From NCBI RefSeq assembly GCF_000003815.2, contig NC_049979.1, forward strand, positions 3,632,520 to 3,694,519: a stretch of DNA of 62,000 bases, read 5' to 3'. The DNA is from Branchiostoma floridae. Its lineage: Eukaryota > Chordata > Leptocardii > Amphioxiformes > Branchiostomatidae. The translations under genes and the position numbers were made by a program. The notes under the pieces were generated by a model. The model was not told where the DNA came from and ran no database searches. It saw only the letters and a program-made list of their open reading frames with translations. Below, piece after piece: positions 1 through 12,650 of the stretch (position 1 is its first letter; each line of letters starts with the position of its first letter).

Positions 1-520
1 TCAAATTTTCAACCGTGCCGTATTCGATTTACTCGAAGGAAGCCTGTGTGATACAACTTAAAACCCGTGTGATACGGAAAGTTATCACACGGTCCGGAAC
101 ACCTGTGTCGAACGTTTTCACGTCACAGGTATGACATAAATATAGAATACAACACGGTGTATTCCATATCACCCGAGGTGACAGCCTGACCGCGGGTCGG
201 ATCGCCCAACGGCCGAAGTTGAGAAAATGTTTTGTCCTCGAACAAAAGATTGTAACCACAGCAATTCTAACGTCCGAATCCGGTATTCGAATTTTTAATC
301 GTGCCGTATACGGCGCGTTCGAAATAGTTCGATTTACTCGAAGGAAGCCTGTGTGATATAACTTTAGAACCCGTGTGATACGGAAGTTATCACACGGTCC
401 GCGTCACAGGTTTTCGCGTCATAGGTATGACATAATGTAAAGTACGGACCGGTCAGAATACCGATATCGAACGTAAATACTGCCCGGGTATGATTTACAC
501 ATCGTATTAAAGGTTTAACA
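1..520. repeat. Two tandem copies of a palindrome-rich repeat
   Basis: TTCGATTTACTCGAAGGAAG, CCCGTGTGATACGGA and ATCACACGGTCCG occur at about 20-100 and again at about 325-405. The unit is about 300 bp with internal inverted repeats. A relative lies at 12,060-12,500. No gene is seen here. Confidence 0.7.
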
Positions 521-561
521 TATGCATTAGGTACTAAATTATCATCGTACGCTTTACATAC

Positions 562-3500
562 CTTGTGGATCATCGTGTTGCCGTTCTCCAGCACAGGCCA
601 GACACATGTGGTCGTAGTCACTCCTGCAGTCCCAGTCGTTGTCTGGGCAGGGCCCCCGCACCACCCTATCTATGGCGACATGCAGAGACGCCCCCTCCCA
701 TTGGGGAAGGGACTGGGACAGTATGAACTTGGGGGCCGTGGAGGGGTAGGATGGGCGGTACCGCCATTGAAGATAATATGTATGACGGTATCTGACAACT
801 CCATTGGCTAACCTGAAGCCGGCTGTGGCAAGTCCTTCCCTGAAACCCAAGTTTCTACACGCTAAGTCGGCCCAGGACATTCTGGCTTTGTCATGATCGG
901 TACCCCAGTAGGAAATTTCCCACCCCTTGACAGGCCCCCACTGCCCCGTGACGCCATCGTACAGCTCCACACAGCCGTAGAACTCTCCCCCCACCAGTCG
1001 GGTCCCGGTGGTCTCGTTCGTGATGACGGTAGCGCTGTTGTACTGGCCTGTATGAGATGAACATCTAACATTCGTATTTCATGGTTTAACTTGCCAGTGG
1101 GATTTGCACTTGCTATGAGCAAGGAGCTACTGATAAAAGCTCCTTGGGGACCTGACGATATTTACCGGGGGGGGAGGGCTGGTGCATAGGTGGGGGGGGC
1201 CATTGAAAAATTTTTTGAGCCGAGGGGGGGGCCATTGAAAAAAAATTGCCTTAGGGGCCTTGATAAATACAAGCAAAATGTGCCCCTGAAATGCAGGAAA
1301 TGGAGTTTCAGATTTCAAAATTTTAATTTTTCTCTGGACGTCCCTTGCGACGGCTTGCGCCTCCGGCGCACACAACACTTCGGCACTCGTTGCCATCAAA
1401 AATCTCTTCCTCTGACAGAAAATTGTCATTACATTTAGCATAGTCTACCAGCGAAATTTATCCCTCAAAATGCAGAAAATCGTGTCTCAAAGGGTCCAAA
1501 CTTCATCATTTGAATGACATTTCTCCTGAGACCTACCTTGCGACGGCTCGTGCCATGCCCGGCGCTCGAAATCGTGGAAATACGTTGGGGGCGTCGTCGC
1601 CCTCAAAACCATGTGAAGTTCTAATAGAAAGGCTATTAAACTTAGCTTAGTCTGCCAGCAAATTTTTCCCATCAAAATTTAGGAAAGATCGTTTCAGATA
1701 TGCAAGATTTCCAAATTTTCCCGGGGGAGCATACCCCGGACCCCCAAGGATTACGTTGATATAGTTCGCCCTCCCCATACTGAGACTGAGAAATTTTCTG
1801 CAGCCGCCTCTGTCGTGTGATTCCATGTTCGCACGAAGTTTAAGAAAACAGTAGAAACTAAAATTGGTATGAATATCAATCCTGCGTGCATCTGTTCTTT
1901 GTATACGGAATGGTTCACGGACGGCAACGGGATAAAACATTACGATGTTTACTTTCGTAACAGCGGGCTCTATCTCTGCAGCATATGACGTAATCATGGT
2001 GGCGCGAAATTTTTTTGGCAAGTTTGTAGGTTGCAATTGGCCGAAATAACTCCCGTTTTGGAAAGATTGAAGCAGTCTTGAAGCGGTGTTCGTAACGATA
2101 TCGTTAAAATGTACCAAGTCTCTTCCAACTACAACATTAATTTGTTTTCTTTTGTTAAATTTCGTACATGTGTAGTGGAGAAGATCGCCTTGGATTACCG
2201 CCCCTCCCTGCCCGCTTTTCTCTTCGTTGATGTGGACGCATAAAATCCAGTTTTTTGCCTCACAGAATGCGGGAAATTTCGTTTTAGAGGGTCAAAAATA
2301 TCAAAATTTCCCGGGTAGCATGCCCCTAACCCCCGAGTCCGGTCGGGCCTTCGGCCCTCCGATCCCTGGACGGCCTTTAACAGCTAGCCGTCGGTCTGGC
2401 GGAAACGCTCAGTTTCGTGATCTTGCGTATTAAACGTTACCATGTATCAGAGACTTTTTTCACGTAGATCGGAGAAGTGATATCAGACAAGGTAAGTCTT
2501 ATAACCGTTGCAGCGTGAGTGTAACAACATCAAGTGCTACATGTTTGTATATATGTCATCAAAATGAAAACTCGGCTGTTGTAAAACTTTGGGAGATAAC
2601 ATATGCCCAGCAGGACTCCAACGTGCGTAATTTGTTGACGCGCGGGTCTTGACACCCCGATCGTCGTCACGTTCAAACAATGCTACCGCTATTGTTATTG
2701 CTATATTATTTAATGATAGACTGTGTGTAATGGAAAAGGCAGGGAAAAATTGGGGGGGGGGCATTGAAAAATTTTTTGGGGCGGGGGGAGGGCCATAGAA
2801 AAATTTTTTGGGGCGTGGGGGGGGCCATTGAAAAATTTTTTACCAGACCTATTTTGCACCAGCCCTCCCCCCCCAGTAAATAACGTCAGGTCCCTTGGTA
2901 TGAACAAGGTTTGTTCCCAGACGGTCGCATTATTTTGATGAATGCATATATCTTGTTCTTTAAAGAAAGGGGCAAAAAATTCATGACAGAACGAAGGACA
3001 TGACATGGCATTACAAAAATAAGCCGAAGCCACACTCCTGATTGGAGGTGGCCTCCGTTGGCCTTACAAAACAAGTCTTACTTGATTGGCCTGGCCCATG
3101 GATTCCAGTTTTCTTAGTTTTACTCCGCTTCCAACAGCCGAGTCGACAGGAGAATCCATACAACGACTATCAGAAGGTAACAGGGCTGGATTCCAGGCTA
3201 AGTCTTACCTAGACATCGGGGTTCCTCTCCCAACCAGGTCATGTTGGCTAAACTGCAGACGTAGGTACCGGACAGCTGAGAATACTGGCCATGGTAGCTG
3301 AGGTCTGCGGGTCCCACCAACAGATCGTCTTCGTCGGAGCACGTTACGTTACAGCGGCCTTTCACGTCGGGGTAGTTGTAGTGTTGATAGTTGTAGTCGC
3401 AGTTCACAGCCTCTACTGCTGCGTCTGGCCACGGGAAGTCACCACAGGGCCTCGGGTCTGCAGAATCAAACTCTGATGTATGATTTCATAATGATACATG

Positions 3501-4023
3501 TACTTTGTCTAGCCTTCAAACCGACCAACAAGATCGCAACGCGAGGGACGTAGAGGTGTAGTTGTCAGGCTTTTATTATTCACACAACAAATGTTGATGG
3601 TACGACTGTTTTTAAAGAAGGAGAATACTTCTATTGCTTATTATTAAACACTGTGCAATCATGACTTAGCATGCCAAATAAGAACGCATCAGGCAGAACA
3701 TGACAGGTCAACATGTGCTGTATACAGCTGACTAGAGAGACTTTTCTCCTACCGAGTGTTGTATCTTGCCATGTTGTATCTTGCCATGTTGTATCTTGCC
3801 ATGTTGTATCTTGCAGGGTTGTATCTTGCAGGGTTGTATCTTGCCATGTTGTATCTTGCAGTGTTGTATATTGCCATGTCGTATCTTGCAGTGTTGTATC
3901 TTGCAATGTTGTAGGTGGTTCCGTTCCTGGGGTAGTCCAACTGTACGCCGGCGCCGGCCAAGGCCGAATGGCCAAATGGCCAGGCGGCAGAACTCCACAC
4001 ACGGTCAGCAGTAACAGCAACAT
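562..4023 (-). CDS. Gene A (5' part only): signal peptide/stalk, CCP and SRCR exons of a ZP-type membrane receptor
   Basis: Three coding exons are visible: 3753-4023 (start, signal peptide MLLLLLTVCGVLPPG, then a Thr-rich stalk of pentapeptide repeats), 3209-3457 (sushi/CCP-like, beginning [12 protein letters not shown], six Cys, closing [11 protein letters not shown]) and 562-1047 (divergent SRCR with [24 protein letters not shown] and MCLACAG). Borders use GT-AG and keep phase 1 throughout (lengths 271, 249, 486). By comparison with genes B-E, the ZP exons and membrane anchor lie left of base 1. It is nearly identical to the 5' end of gene C. The intron between the CCP and SRCR exons carries a 1.8-kb transposon that C lacks. 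The role is inferred only from the modules: a cell-surface or matrix protein for recognition or adhesion. Confidence 0.8.
1120..2898. mobile_element. Non-autonomous TIR transposon in gene A intron
   Basis: This 1.8-kb piece is absent from the same intron of gene C (25,490-25,876). The ends are inverted: GGGACCTGACGATATTTAC at 1147-1165, and its inverse with AACGTCAGGTCCC ending at 2894, both followed inward by a G-run, GAGGGCTGGTGCA and several GGGGCCATTGAAAAATTTTTT repeats. Inside are degenerate repeats (near 1290, 1460, 1680, 2260) with AAATGCAGGAAAT and CAAAATTTTCCCGG. No transposase ORF is recognisable. Confidence 0.7.
3755..3918 (-). repeat. Coding 15-bp VNTR in gene A stalk (11 units)
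   Basis: Units of CAAGATACAACATGG type encode DTTWQ, DTTLQ or YTTLQ pentapeptides in the extracellular stalk. Eleven units are seen here. Thr density suggests O-glycosylation (inference). Confidence 0.9.
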
Positions 4024-4092
4024 GACTCAGCAGAAGTGGAGACACGGGAGATCTCCTGCTGGTACCTGTGGTGCGGCTGCAGCGCGACGTTC

Positions 4093-4223
4093 CTTATTAT
4101 ATTCCGCCAGCCTCATTAATCATATAAGGTATATATCATCCAGATCAAGTCAGACGCCGTTAGTACTTACCCCTCGTCGTTAGTTAGAGTTTACACAACT
4201 GCATTGTCAAGTTATTTTCCCAT
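4093..4223 (-). promoter_or_regulatory. Gene A core promoter and conserved upstream block
   Basis: A TATA-like TATAATAAG lies at 4093-4101, about 70 bp before the ATG. A block at 4191-4223 (AACTGCATTGTCAAGT then TATTTTCCCAT on plus) is conserved in all five genes. Confidence 0.6.
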
Positions 4224-5250
4224 CTATACGAGATTTGCTATAACTAAGTCATATAGCAATCCATCATACATAAATGAGGAATTCTTAAGCTTGTTTCAAG
4301 CCAAAATTAAAAGAAAAAAAATAGAGAATCAGAATTCTGATATTACAGTTGCCTTGTGTCTAATGGTAGATCCTCCTCTTCTATCTGTGCGCTAGTGCAA
4401 AATATTTTGAGGTGTTAGTGAGATAATGTTTTATTGTTCATTAACATATTATATATATATATATCGGTGGTGTCAGCCCAAGCAACAACACTTGCTAGTA
4501 CATGTAATTGTGAACGTTATAAACGAATTTTATCACCCAAGTAACTGTATTATATAACCATTATATCACCATTGTGTCAATTTGTACAATATTAGTATTA
4601 GCCTTTTGTGGTGTGGTGGCTTGCTGAACGTGCGGTGAACAAGCAATTAAAAAATAGATTAAAAAAGAAAAGTCGTATGTACATGTGAAGTACATATTTG
4701 CTATTCTAATGTTCACTGGTGTACATTTACAGCACATACTGGGATATAGCATACCAACAGGGAGTAATTATCCCCAAATTGCAATGGTAATGATTTATTC
4801 GCAATCGCAAATTGCGTGGAGGTCTGGGGACCAAAACACATGTTGTTTTAAATCTTTTTGCTGAGTATTTCTTTTAGTGCCAATGGTGCAAATCACTGAT
4901 ATGCACGAACAGCTGACGCTGTAAGTCAGAGTGTATTATTGGACATCAGCTGTATTTTGCGGGTTGACGTTTATGAGGATTGTGTTATGCATACCTTGCC
5001 CTGCTTGGTAAGCTATCGGTAATGTTAGGGCTATAATTTATTTTTTCCTCCTGTTCGTCCTTATTTTTCGGTTTGGTACTATCAATGTCATCGGCTCAGT
5101 ATATATGGTTGTTAACTGATGCTGTGCAAATTCCAGATGTGATTGAACGACTGACTGTCTTATTATCATCACATTTGTTTGAAAACATTAAACGCACCAC
5201 AGCCCAATGTACAGACCATAAATGCGTCACGGAGTATGTGGCCTACGGCT
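4224..5250. other. Intergenic flank upstream of gene A
   Basis: Noncoding. It matches 26,863-27,560 and 31,505-31,816 around the LINE, with the LINE absent. Confidence 0.7.
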
Positions 5251-5279
5251 TGTTACCTGCATGTATGCAGGTATGGTTT

Positions 5280-5900
5280 TGATGCTGGTGGGAACTTTTC
5301 GGTAGCCGGGGATGTAGGGCGCTGTATCTCGTGAACGCATGGTGCGAGCACGACGATTTTTGGTACGTGGGTTGGGGGTGGTAGCCTGACACTCAGGTTT
5401 GATTTTGGGCCTCCTGGCGTTTGAACTTGACATTGCAGGTGGCATTTTTGGTGTTTTTGGGGCACTTTTGGCGCTGTGTGTCCGGAACGATACGCGCGAT
5501 TGCGACGATTTTTGGTGCATGGGTGGGGGGTTGTTGCCTGTTGCCTAGGATTGACTTTGGGCCTTGTCGCGTTTGAACTTGACCCGGCATGTCGAATTTT
5601 GTGTCCGGGAGGGGTGTTTCCGGAGTTATATCTTCTGAACGGCTGGTGCTGGCGCGATGATATTTGGCACATGTGTCGGCGGTGGCTGAATAATGCTCAA
5701 TTTTGATTTTGGCGCCCTTGGTGCTTGAACTTGACATTTTAGGTTACGTTTTGTGCGGGCACGGGGCGTGCGCTGTATCTCCGGAACGCAAGGTGCCATT
5801 GTGTTGCTATTCGGTACTTGAGTTGTTTGTGGTGTCCTGGTGGTCAGGTTTGATTTTGGGCCTCCTAGTGCTTGAACTTGATACTGTATAGGTTGATCCT
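5280..5900 (+). repeat. Four degenerate tandem repeats of about 150 bp
   Basis: Each unit runs from a GCGCTGTRTCTCCGGAACG-like start through CGATTTTTGGTRC, TTTGATTTTGGGCC and GCGTTTGAACTTGAC. Starts lie near 5,310, 5,470, 5,620 and 5,770. The units are diverged and no lasting reading frame is shared. Confidence 0.75.
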
Positions 5901-6173
5901 GTTTTTGTGTGGTTGGGGCATCCTCCCAATATCTGCTTGGTTTTAAAAACAGATTATGGTTGGGTGTAGAACCATCATCTGGCCTGGGCCACCTTCAATG
6001 TATCAGGTTACTTAGTGGCACTGACAGTTTGCCAGATGACGGGAGTGTGCCAGATTATATATCTGTTGGTCAGGTATAATTGGAGTTTGCTTATTACTCT
6101 TTGTGGTGTTTCTAGAGCTGTATAGTACTGAGTTTTAAGTTTCGGTACAAGTTCCTTTACCCTGTTGGCAATC

Positions 6174-6258
6174 ATGGTTGAACTTGAACTTAAACAGAAG
6201 AAGATGCAATTTTCTAATGTGGAGGAGAACTGTATAGAGTGTGGGCATAAGAGAAAGG
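6174..6258 (+). other. Short exon-like ORF with Cys-x-x-Cys
   Basis: ATG followed by codons for MVELELKQKKMQF... and ENCIECGHKRK, ending at a donor-like AAAG/GTATGTG. It could be a fragment of a transposon gene; I recognise no family. Confidence 0.2.
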
Positions 6259-6987
6259 TATGTGTATGATTTGTCCTGTGTTTCTTTTTGTTTCTTTGGT
6301 AATGCCATTTCCATACTGTATACAGGTAATTTGTTGTTTTGGGCTAGTCATATTCGCTTGGTTTTTGGGCCTGCTTAATCTATGGTACAGGCAGGGTTAA
6401 GTGGTGGAGGCTTAGCTTTGTTCTGTTTTAAATTCAGTATCGTTTGTTGCATTTTGTCGCGGCAAATATATGATGAAATTCCCCTTCTAAGCAACTGCTC
6501 ATTGGTTTGCGGGGATGTTTGCTGGGTGTTTGCTCTGACTACAACAGCTTCTGAACTTTTCAAAGCTTCCATTGCCAGTAGTCTGTGTAACACAAACTCC
6601 GCTGTCCAGGGCTGTAACTGGCCCCTCCCCGCGGGCCGGCGGATGTTTGGCGGGCTGCTATAAGCGAGATTTAATCAGGCTACATTGCCAGCAGCTTGCC
6701 ATCTATAAATGGGATTGACAAGGACATTTTTCATAGTAAATTATGCTGTTAAATTTGGCTTAGATACTACAGGAGATTTAGGTTTGGGTTGGATGGATTG
6801 AATGAAAATATCATACCACCCTGGGGACTAACTCTTGCTGCTGCATGGGGGCCAGCACTATTCATATTGTCTAATGTCTATGGAACTACAGATAAAAGTA
6901 TCATTGGTCAAATTATGCAAGTAACATTCCGATGTCAAGTGAATAACACCCCAGAAATAAATCTTTAACTAGAGTTCCACGACCCCA

Positions 6988-7896
6988 TACCTTCGCCAAA
7001 TGATCCTAACCTTTACAACTGCTGTGTTAATTGTGTGTTTCATTAATTATGCAAATAAGGTTCTCATTTGCATAAATGATATTACTTGATCATCTCCTTC
7101 ACCAAACAACAGACGTACACATCTATGTTAAGAGAGAAGGCTTTTATCGCATTTTCTGATAATTTATGCAAATGAGGACCTCATTTGCATAATTAATGTT
7201 CAATGATGTTCACCTGTCCATAACTTCCATATGCTACAAGTAAGAAGTTACCATCATTTACCACAATGACATTATAGCATTTTCTCATTAATTATGCAAA
7301 TTATGTCTTTATTTTGCATAATATATATCTATCAATATTCTTCTCCTTCTTATTTAAAAATGTCACATGTTGCAATGGTCCTATAATAGAACTTAGCGTG
7401 TATAGATGATTTTCTAATTAATTATGCAAATTAGATACCAATTTGCATAATTAATACATAATTATGTGACGCATCACTAAAACTATCTATACACCAAAAA
7501 TCATAACAATCCGTCAACCCCTTCTTGAGTTATTCCCTTTCAAAGTCTGTCACTAAACCTACCCTGCAGTTCCAAAACAAGCCGCTAGGGAGCCCAAACC
7601 TATACCACTTACTCTTGGCATCAAGAGCTGTCTACCACTAAAAAATCACAGCCGCAGCATGTTCAGAACTCGAGATATCAAACCAGGAAGTTCCGCTGCA
7701 GTACCTTTCCAGGCCGCTAGGGGGCCCAAAATCTAATCGTTTCCAGGTCTCATCAAGACCTACACACATACCAAATATCAATACAATCCATCCAGGCGTT
7801 CTACAGTTATGCCGGTGTTCTACACACATACATACATACATACATACATACATACAAACACACGCTACCCAAAATATAACCTTCTTGGCGAAGGTA
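6988..7896. mobile_element. TIR element ending in TACCTTCGCCAA / TTGGCGAAGGTA
   Basis: Perfect 12-bp inverted ends lie at 6988-6999 and 7885-7896. The first half has several diverged subrepeats, each with ATTATGCAAAT next to ATTTGCATAA (about 7050, 7170, 7295, 7425). The second half shares a sequence with 55,570-55,850 (CAAGCCGCTAG, CCATATACCAAAT). A (CATA)n tract lies at about 7,826-7,853. There is no coding capacity. Confidence 0.7.
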
Positions 7897-8639
7897 ATGA
7901 ATATCATTGGAAGAACACAAACCAAGGAGACTTAGCAGCTGCATTAGGTCAGTACATTGAAATAGGAAGATATTAGTATATCATGTGACAGAGTAACTAC
8001 ATGTGCATGGGCCATCTGAGACAAAAAAAGGTAGCGTCTCAACAACTTCAAAGTACTGTGGTTGGTTACATACTTAAGAAATCCAAAATAAGTAATGTTC
8101 ATCCATGTCCAAACTTACAAATTCAGAAAATGGAATTTCAGAGTCAGACTTTTGCATGGTGCACAACCAACACGGTAAAAAGCTCATTTTTCCAACCACG
8201 TACCACAGACAAAAAGGCAAAAATACCCAATAGGTCTACAGAAACCCAATACATTTCATGCAGGCCTGAGGTCTACGAACTCTTGTTGTTATGAGTTTTT
8301 ATTAGTCTATCGAGACTGAAGGATGCCTACTGTTCCAGATCTGTCTCACGGTATGTCAAAGTGGACAAACACGTGCACGCATGACAAATGAGTCTGCTCA
8401 TTAAAGGTAGGTAAAAGTAGACCCATTGCCTTGTTGAGCACGTAGGGCAGTGTTCTTTGTGAAATGATTTATATTTTTGCCTGACCTGCCCAAACGAGAA
8501 CCATTCAATCGCCCTTCCCGTCTAAGTTAAAACTAAAAAAGAGGAGTTTGGGCTCCTTGTGTACGTGTGTTAGTACATCTTCATTGATCGCCTGTTCTAG
8601 TGAAATGTTCTTGCTACGAAAAAAAAAACTTGTTCTGTA

Positions 8640-8825
8640 AATGACAGCTAATACCCCGGTCCTACTACATTGTGGATGCTGAGAATCACACACTGCATAA
8701 CAGAAAAATAAAACACAGGAATATGATGAGACCGTAAATTTGAATTGCCAATTCCATTCTAATCTGGACTAAAAACGCACGTCAGAGGGAGTTCTTCCCT
8801 GTTTTATAGACCATACTGGTTCGAT
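8640..8825 (-). pseudogene. Relic of a gene 3' UTR downstream of gene B
   Basis: ATGATGAGACCGT, TTTGAATTGCCA, TCTAATCTGGACT and GAGGGAGTTCTTCCCTG occur in the same order as in the 3' UTR and last exon end of genes B-E, then the match stops at the tail. The functional copy for gene B lies at about 9,170-9,360. Confidence 0.6.
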
Positions 8826-8907
8826 ATGGAAAACGTTCTCCGGATCCGGGTAGCCCAAAACTAAGGCAAGCGTGCGCCGATGAAGATTAGACATCTAGGT
8901 AAGAAGA

Positions 8908-9047
8908 TATGCCAAAAAGCAGTTACTCAAGCAACTGGATATTATCTTGAAAAAGGAAAAACTGACGAAGGATAGTGGATTCTATCCGAAACGTCTGACC
9001 GTTTCCAAAGTCATATCCAGTTGCTCGAGTAACTGCTTTTTGGCATA
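8908..9047. mobile_element. Foldback MITE (TATGCCAAAAAGCAG family)
   Basis: 35-bp inverted ends with one mismatch (8908-8942 and 9013-9047) flank a short core with GAAACGTCTGACCGTTTCC. Relatives: 52,140-52,404 and 59,640-59,757. Confidence 0.85.
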
Positions 9048-9290
9048 ATGCAAGCGTGCAGTCGGGCAAACAAAGTTGAATTTATTATCTAAATGTTCAG
9101 GAAGAATTAACAAATGACTGAGCCCAAGGAACATGGTTAATCAGACAATAAAGTCTAAGTTATATTTTGTCGCGTAAGAGAGACGTACAGAGAAACAGAG
9201 TGTCCCATTACATTGAGAACATTGTGAATCACACACTGTCACACAGAGATGCACAGACAAAAATGATGAGACCAAACGTTTGATTGCCAT

Positions 9291-9296
9291 TTTAAT
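9291..9296 (-). other. Poly(A) signal ATTAAA, gene B
   Basis: ATTAAA on the minus strand about 55 bp after the stop. The same hexamer and spacing are found in genes C, D and E. Confidence 0.6.
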
Positions 9297-9351
9297 CTGC
9301 ACTATGATTGCAAACACACTTGACAGCTTTTAGATGGAGTTCTTCCCCTGT

Positions 9352-12300
9352 CTAGTAGCGGTGCTGCAGCACGCTGTAGCCGGCCTGGCTGCCGTGCCGA
9401 CGCGCCTTGTACAGGAGACCCACAGACATGGCGATGGCCAGCACGGCACACGCTCCAACCACGGCCCCGGCAGCTGTAACCTGGCGCCCGCCGGTCTCAT
9501 CTGGAAAGGACGGGATGGGGAAGATGGAGGACTTTCCTGTAATATAGCTTGTCACTTTTAAGGGTAAAACCTCAGATTCTTTTCCATATAGCAGCTGGAA
9601 AATGCTGTTGGGGGGGGGGGGGGTGATGATCAGCAGAAGGTAAATAACAGCGGTTACACCCAGTCCTGAAAAGATATCCGGAGAGTTTCCAAAGAAACAA
9701 CCTTTTCAGGCCGTCTCTACCAGAATCAGAAGCTCCTAAAAGATAGCAGAAATAGATTGCCAGGGGACTTTTCGCCCAAAGACTTAAGACTGGTCAGGTG
9801 TGTCAGTCCGCGGTAAGGGGTTCATTTCTCAATTCGAGGCAAATGAAACCCGATGGTGGCCCTCTGGCAAATTGATCTCCCAATATGGCCAGCGTACTTA
9901 CTCTGGGAGAGACTAGGGCAGGGTCAACATGACGTTGGATTTAACATCATTGATATGACCAGCTGTGTCGAAACTCACAGACATGCTCACCTTTCTGATC
10001 CTTGTTGACCACGATGGGGCCCTGGATCAGCCGGTAAACCTCGGGTTCGCCCTCGGCCTCCCTCCGCCTCCTGCCCGAGGGCGGCTGGCAGCCCTGCGCG
10101 CAGCGGGAGTTCGGGTCCGAGGCCTTACACAGCAGCACGTTACAGTGCAGGTACACCTGGGGTATATTGTGTGGAGATGACGTTACAGTGTAGATACACC
10201 TGGGGAATATCGTGTAGGGACAACGTTACAGTGTAGGTACACCTGGGGAATATCGACAGAGAAAAACGGCATATAAGGAAAAGGTCACGATTTTCCCCAT
10301 CAACCTCTCGGCAAAGTTAATTAGTCCTCGTCAGGAACTCTGATAGAGCTTGTTGCAAGTTGCCGAAACACTGACCGGGGAGAGTGTTGTGAATAACATT
10401 TGTCATGCAAGGTCACAGCTTTAACGGTTACCATGTCAACGCCGCTGATGTAGGCGAACGCCTGGAAGCCGAAGCGCCCCCTGTCCGGGCCGGGTGACGG
10501 GTAGAACTGCAGCGTTTGGAGTTTGGCACAACTGGGGAGAAAAGAAGATTCATGAAAAGATGATACAAGAAAAGAAGATCAGGTGATCCGCGGAACAGGG
10601 AGATTGAGATACGTTACGATCGATTTCGCCTTGCTACACCTGCTTGGAGTTCACTCAGAATCTGAAGACTGCATAAAGAAACACGTCCAGAAGTTTCTCT
10701 TCTTTAACATGTATCTGAAGAATATGGACAATTTACTGACCCCTCGACGATGACGTCATTCCGTGTCTTGTCGTCAGGGTCGTCGCTAGGCGTGGCCACA
10801 CAGGTGTGAGCGAACACCTGCAGGTCGGTGTCACTGGAATTCACCTGGATCTGCACGTGGATCATCTGGAACACATGGTCATGGCCAAGGTCATAATTTT
10901 CACGGTAGAGTCGGCCGTTGTACAGAACAATTAAAATGAATATGAACTAGTAACGTTGGTATGACTCGGCCGGGATCAAGCTCACAACCTCCCGAAGGCG
11001 AACCGGTGCTAGCTTCAAGCTATTAGATCTACTAAAAGAAAGGGAAAAAGGTTTTAAAACCATTTTCTGATGCCAACCTCAACTATATCTCTGCTGACCT
11101 AACTGCCGTAACTCCACACAAACACCGGATACTCCGGACCTACCTGCCGTAACTCCACAAACACCGGATACTCCGAACCTACCTGCCGTAACACTCCACA
11201 CAAACACCGGGTACTCCAGACCTACCTGCCGTAACACTCCACACAAACACCGGATCCTCCGGACCTACCTGCCGTAACTCCACACAAACACCGGATACTC
11301 CAGACCTACCTGCCATAACTCCACACAAACACCGGATACTCCGGACCTACCTGCCATAACACCGGATACTCCGGACCTAAGCTACCTGCCGTAACTCCAC
11401 ACAAACACCGGATACTCCGGACCTACCTGTCGTAACTCCACACAAACACCTGATACTCCTGACCTACCTGCCGTAACTCCACACAAACACCGGATACTCC
11501 GGACCTACCTGCCGTAACTCCACACAAACACCAGATACTCCGGACCTACCTGCCGTAGCTCCACACAAACACCTGATACTCCTGACCTACCTGCCGTAAC
11601 TCCACACAAACACCGGATACTCCGGGCCTACCTCCCGTAACTCCACAAACACCGGATACTCCGGAGTCCGGACCTACCTCCTGTAGCTCCACAAACACCG
11701 GATACTCCGGACCTACCTCCTGTAACTCCACAAACACCGGATACTCCGTGACCGGCTGCCGGAAGCCGTCAGTCCGGAACAGCTCCATGGAGATCCGGAA
11801 GTCTCCCCTGCCCTGGACGCCGGACCGGATGACCGACTCGAGATGAGGCCGGAAGTCGAATGACAGGGTCTTGTTCCGCGGCAGACGACACTCCAGCGGC
11901 ACTTTGGTGACCGGTTGCCAGGTGATGCCTCCGTGGGAGGAGTCGGCTCCGATGATCAGGGTGTTCCGGTAGATCATCTCGGCTGGGGTGGACTGGACAC
12001 GGGTTTTCGGGGGAAACAAACAAAGTGCGGTATACACATATATATGTCATACCTGGGCCGCGATAACGTTCGATACTGGTGTTACGGACCGGATGATAAA
12101 AAGCCGTATCACGCAGGCTTCGAAGGTTTACCACACAGGATTCCATCTAATATTTTGAACGTACTCTGTGCACGCCGAGTGCGTCGGGTCGAAAAGTCGA
12201 ATACCTGATTCGGACGTTGGAACATTGCTGTTAAAACAATTTTGTTCGAGGCCAACTTCTGGCGCATTTTGCATCGAAACATGTGTTTTCTCAGGTGGGT

Positions 12301-12527
12301 ATGACATAAATACAGCACAGTGTATTCCGCATCATCCTCGGTACCAGCCGACCTGCGGTCAGGCCAGCGCTGGTACCTCGGGTGATACGGAATACACGGT
12401 GTTGTATTCTACATGTACAGTATCAAATACAACACCGTGTATTCCGTATCGACCGACGTGTCCGCGGGTGATGCAGAATACACCGATTTGTAGTTTATTA
12501 TCTCCATGAAAAATGGAGATATAGTTT

Positions 12528-12558
<31 letters not shown>

Positions 12559-12565
12559 GTGTGTG

Positions 12566-12650
<85 letters not shown>

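Larger units (their letters stand above)
5251..8283. other. 3-kb block present only in the left duplicate
   Basis: The sequence up to 5250 matches 31,505-31,816 and the sequence from 8284 matches onward from 31,817, so this block was inserted here or deleted in the right copy. It holds a 150-bp tandem repeat (5,280-5,900), about 1.1 kb with nothing recognised apart from one short exon-like ORF, a TIR element (6,988-7,896) and about 390 bp of unassigned sequence. Confidence 0.8.

Noticed and set aside
1647-2117. 156-codon minus-strand ORF
   Set aside because: Inside the TIR element, with no recognisable domain and low-complexity repeat borders.
5227-5737. Overlapping minus-strand ORFs of 97-139 codons
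   Set aside because: They span the 150-bp tandem repeats and share no frame between units.
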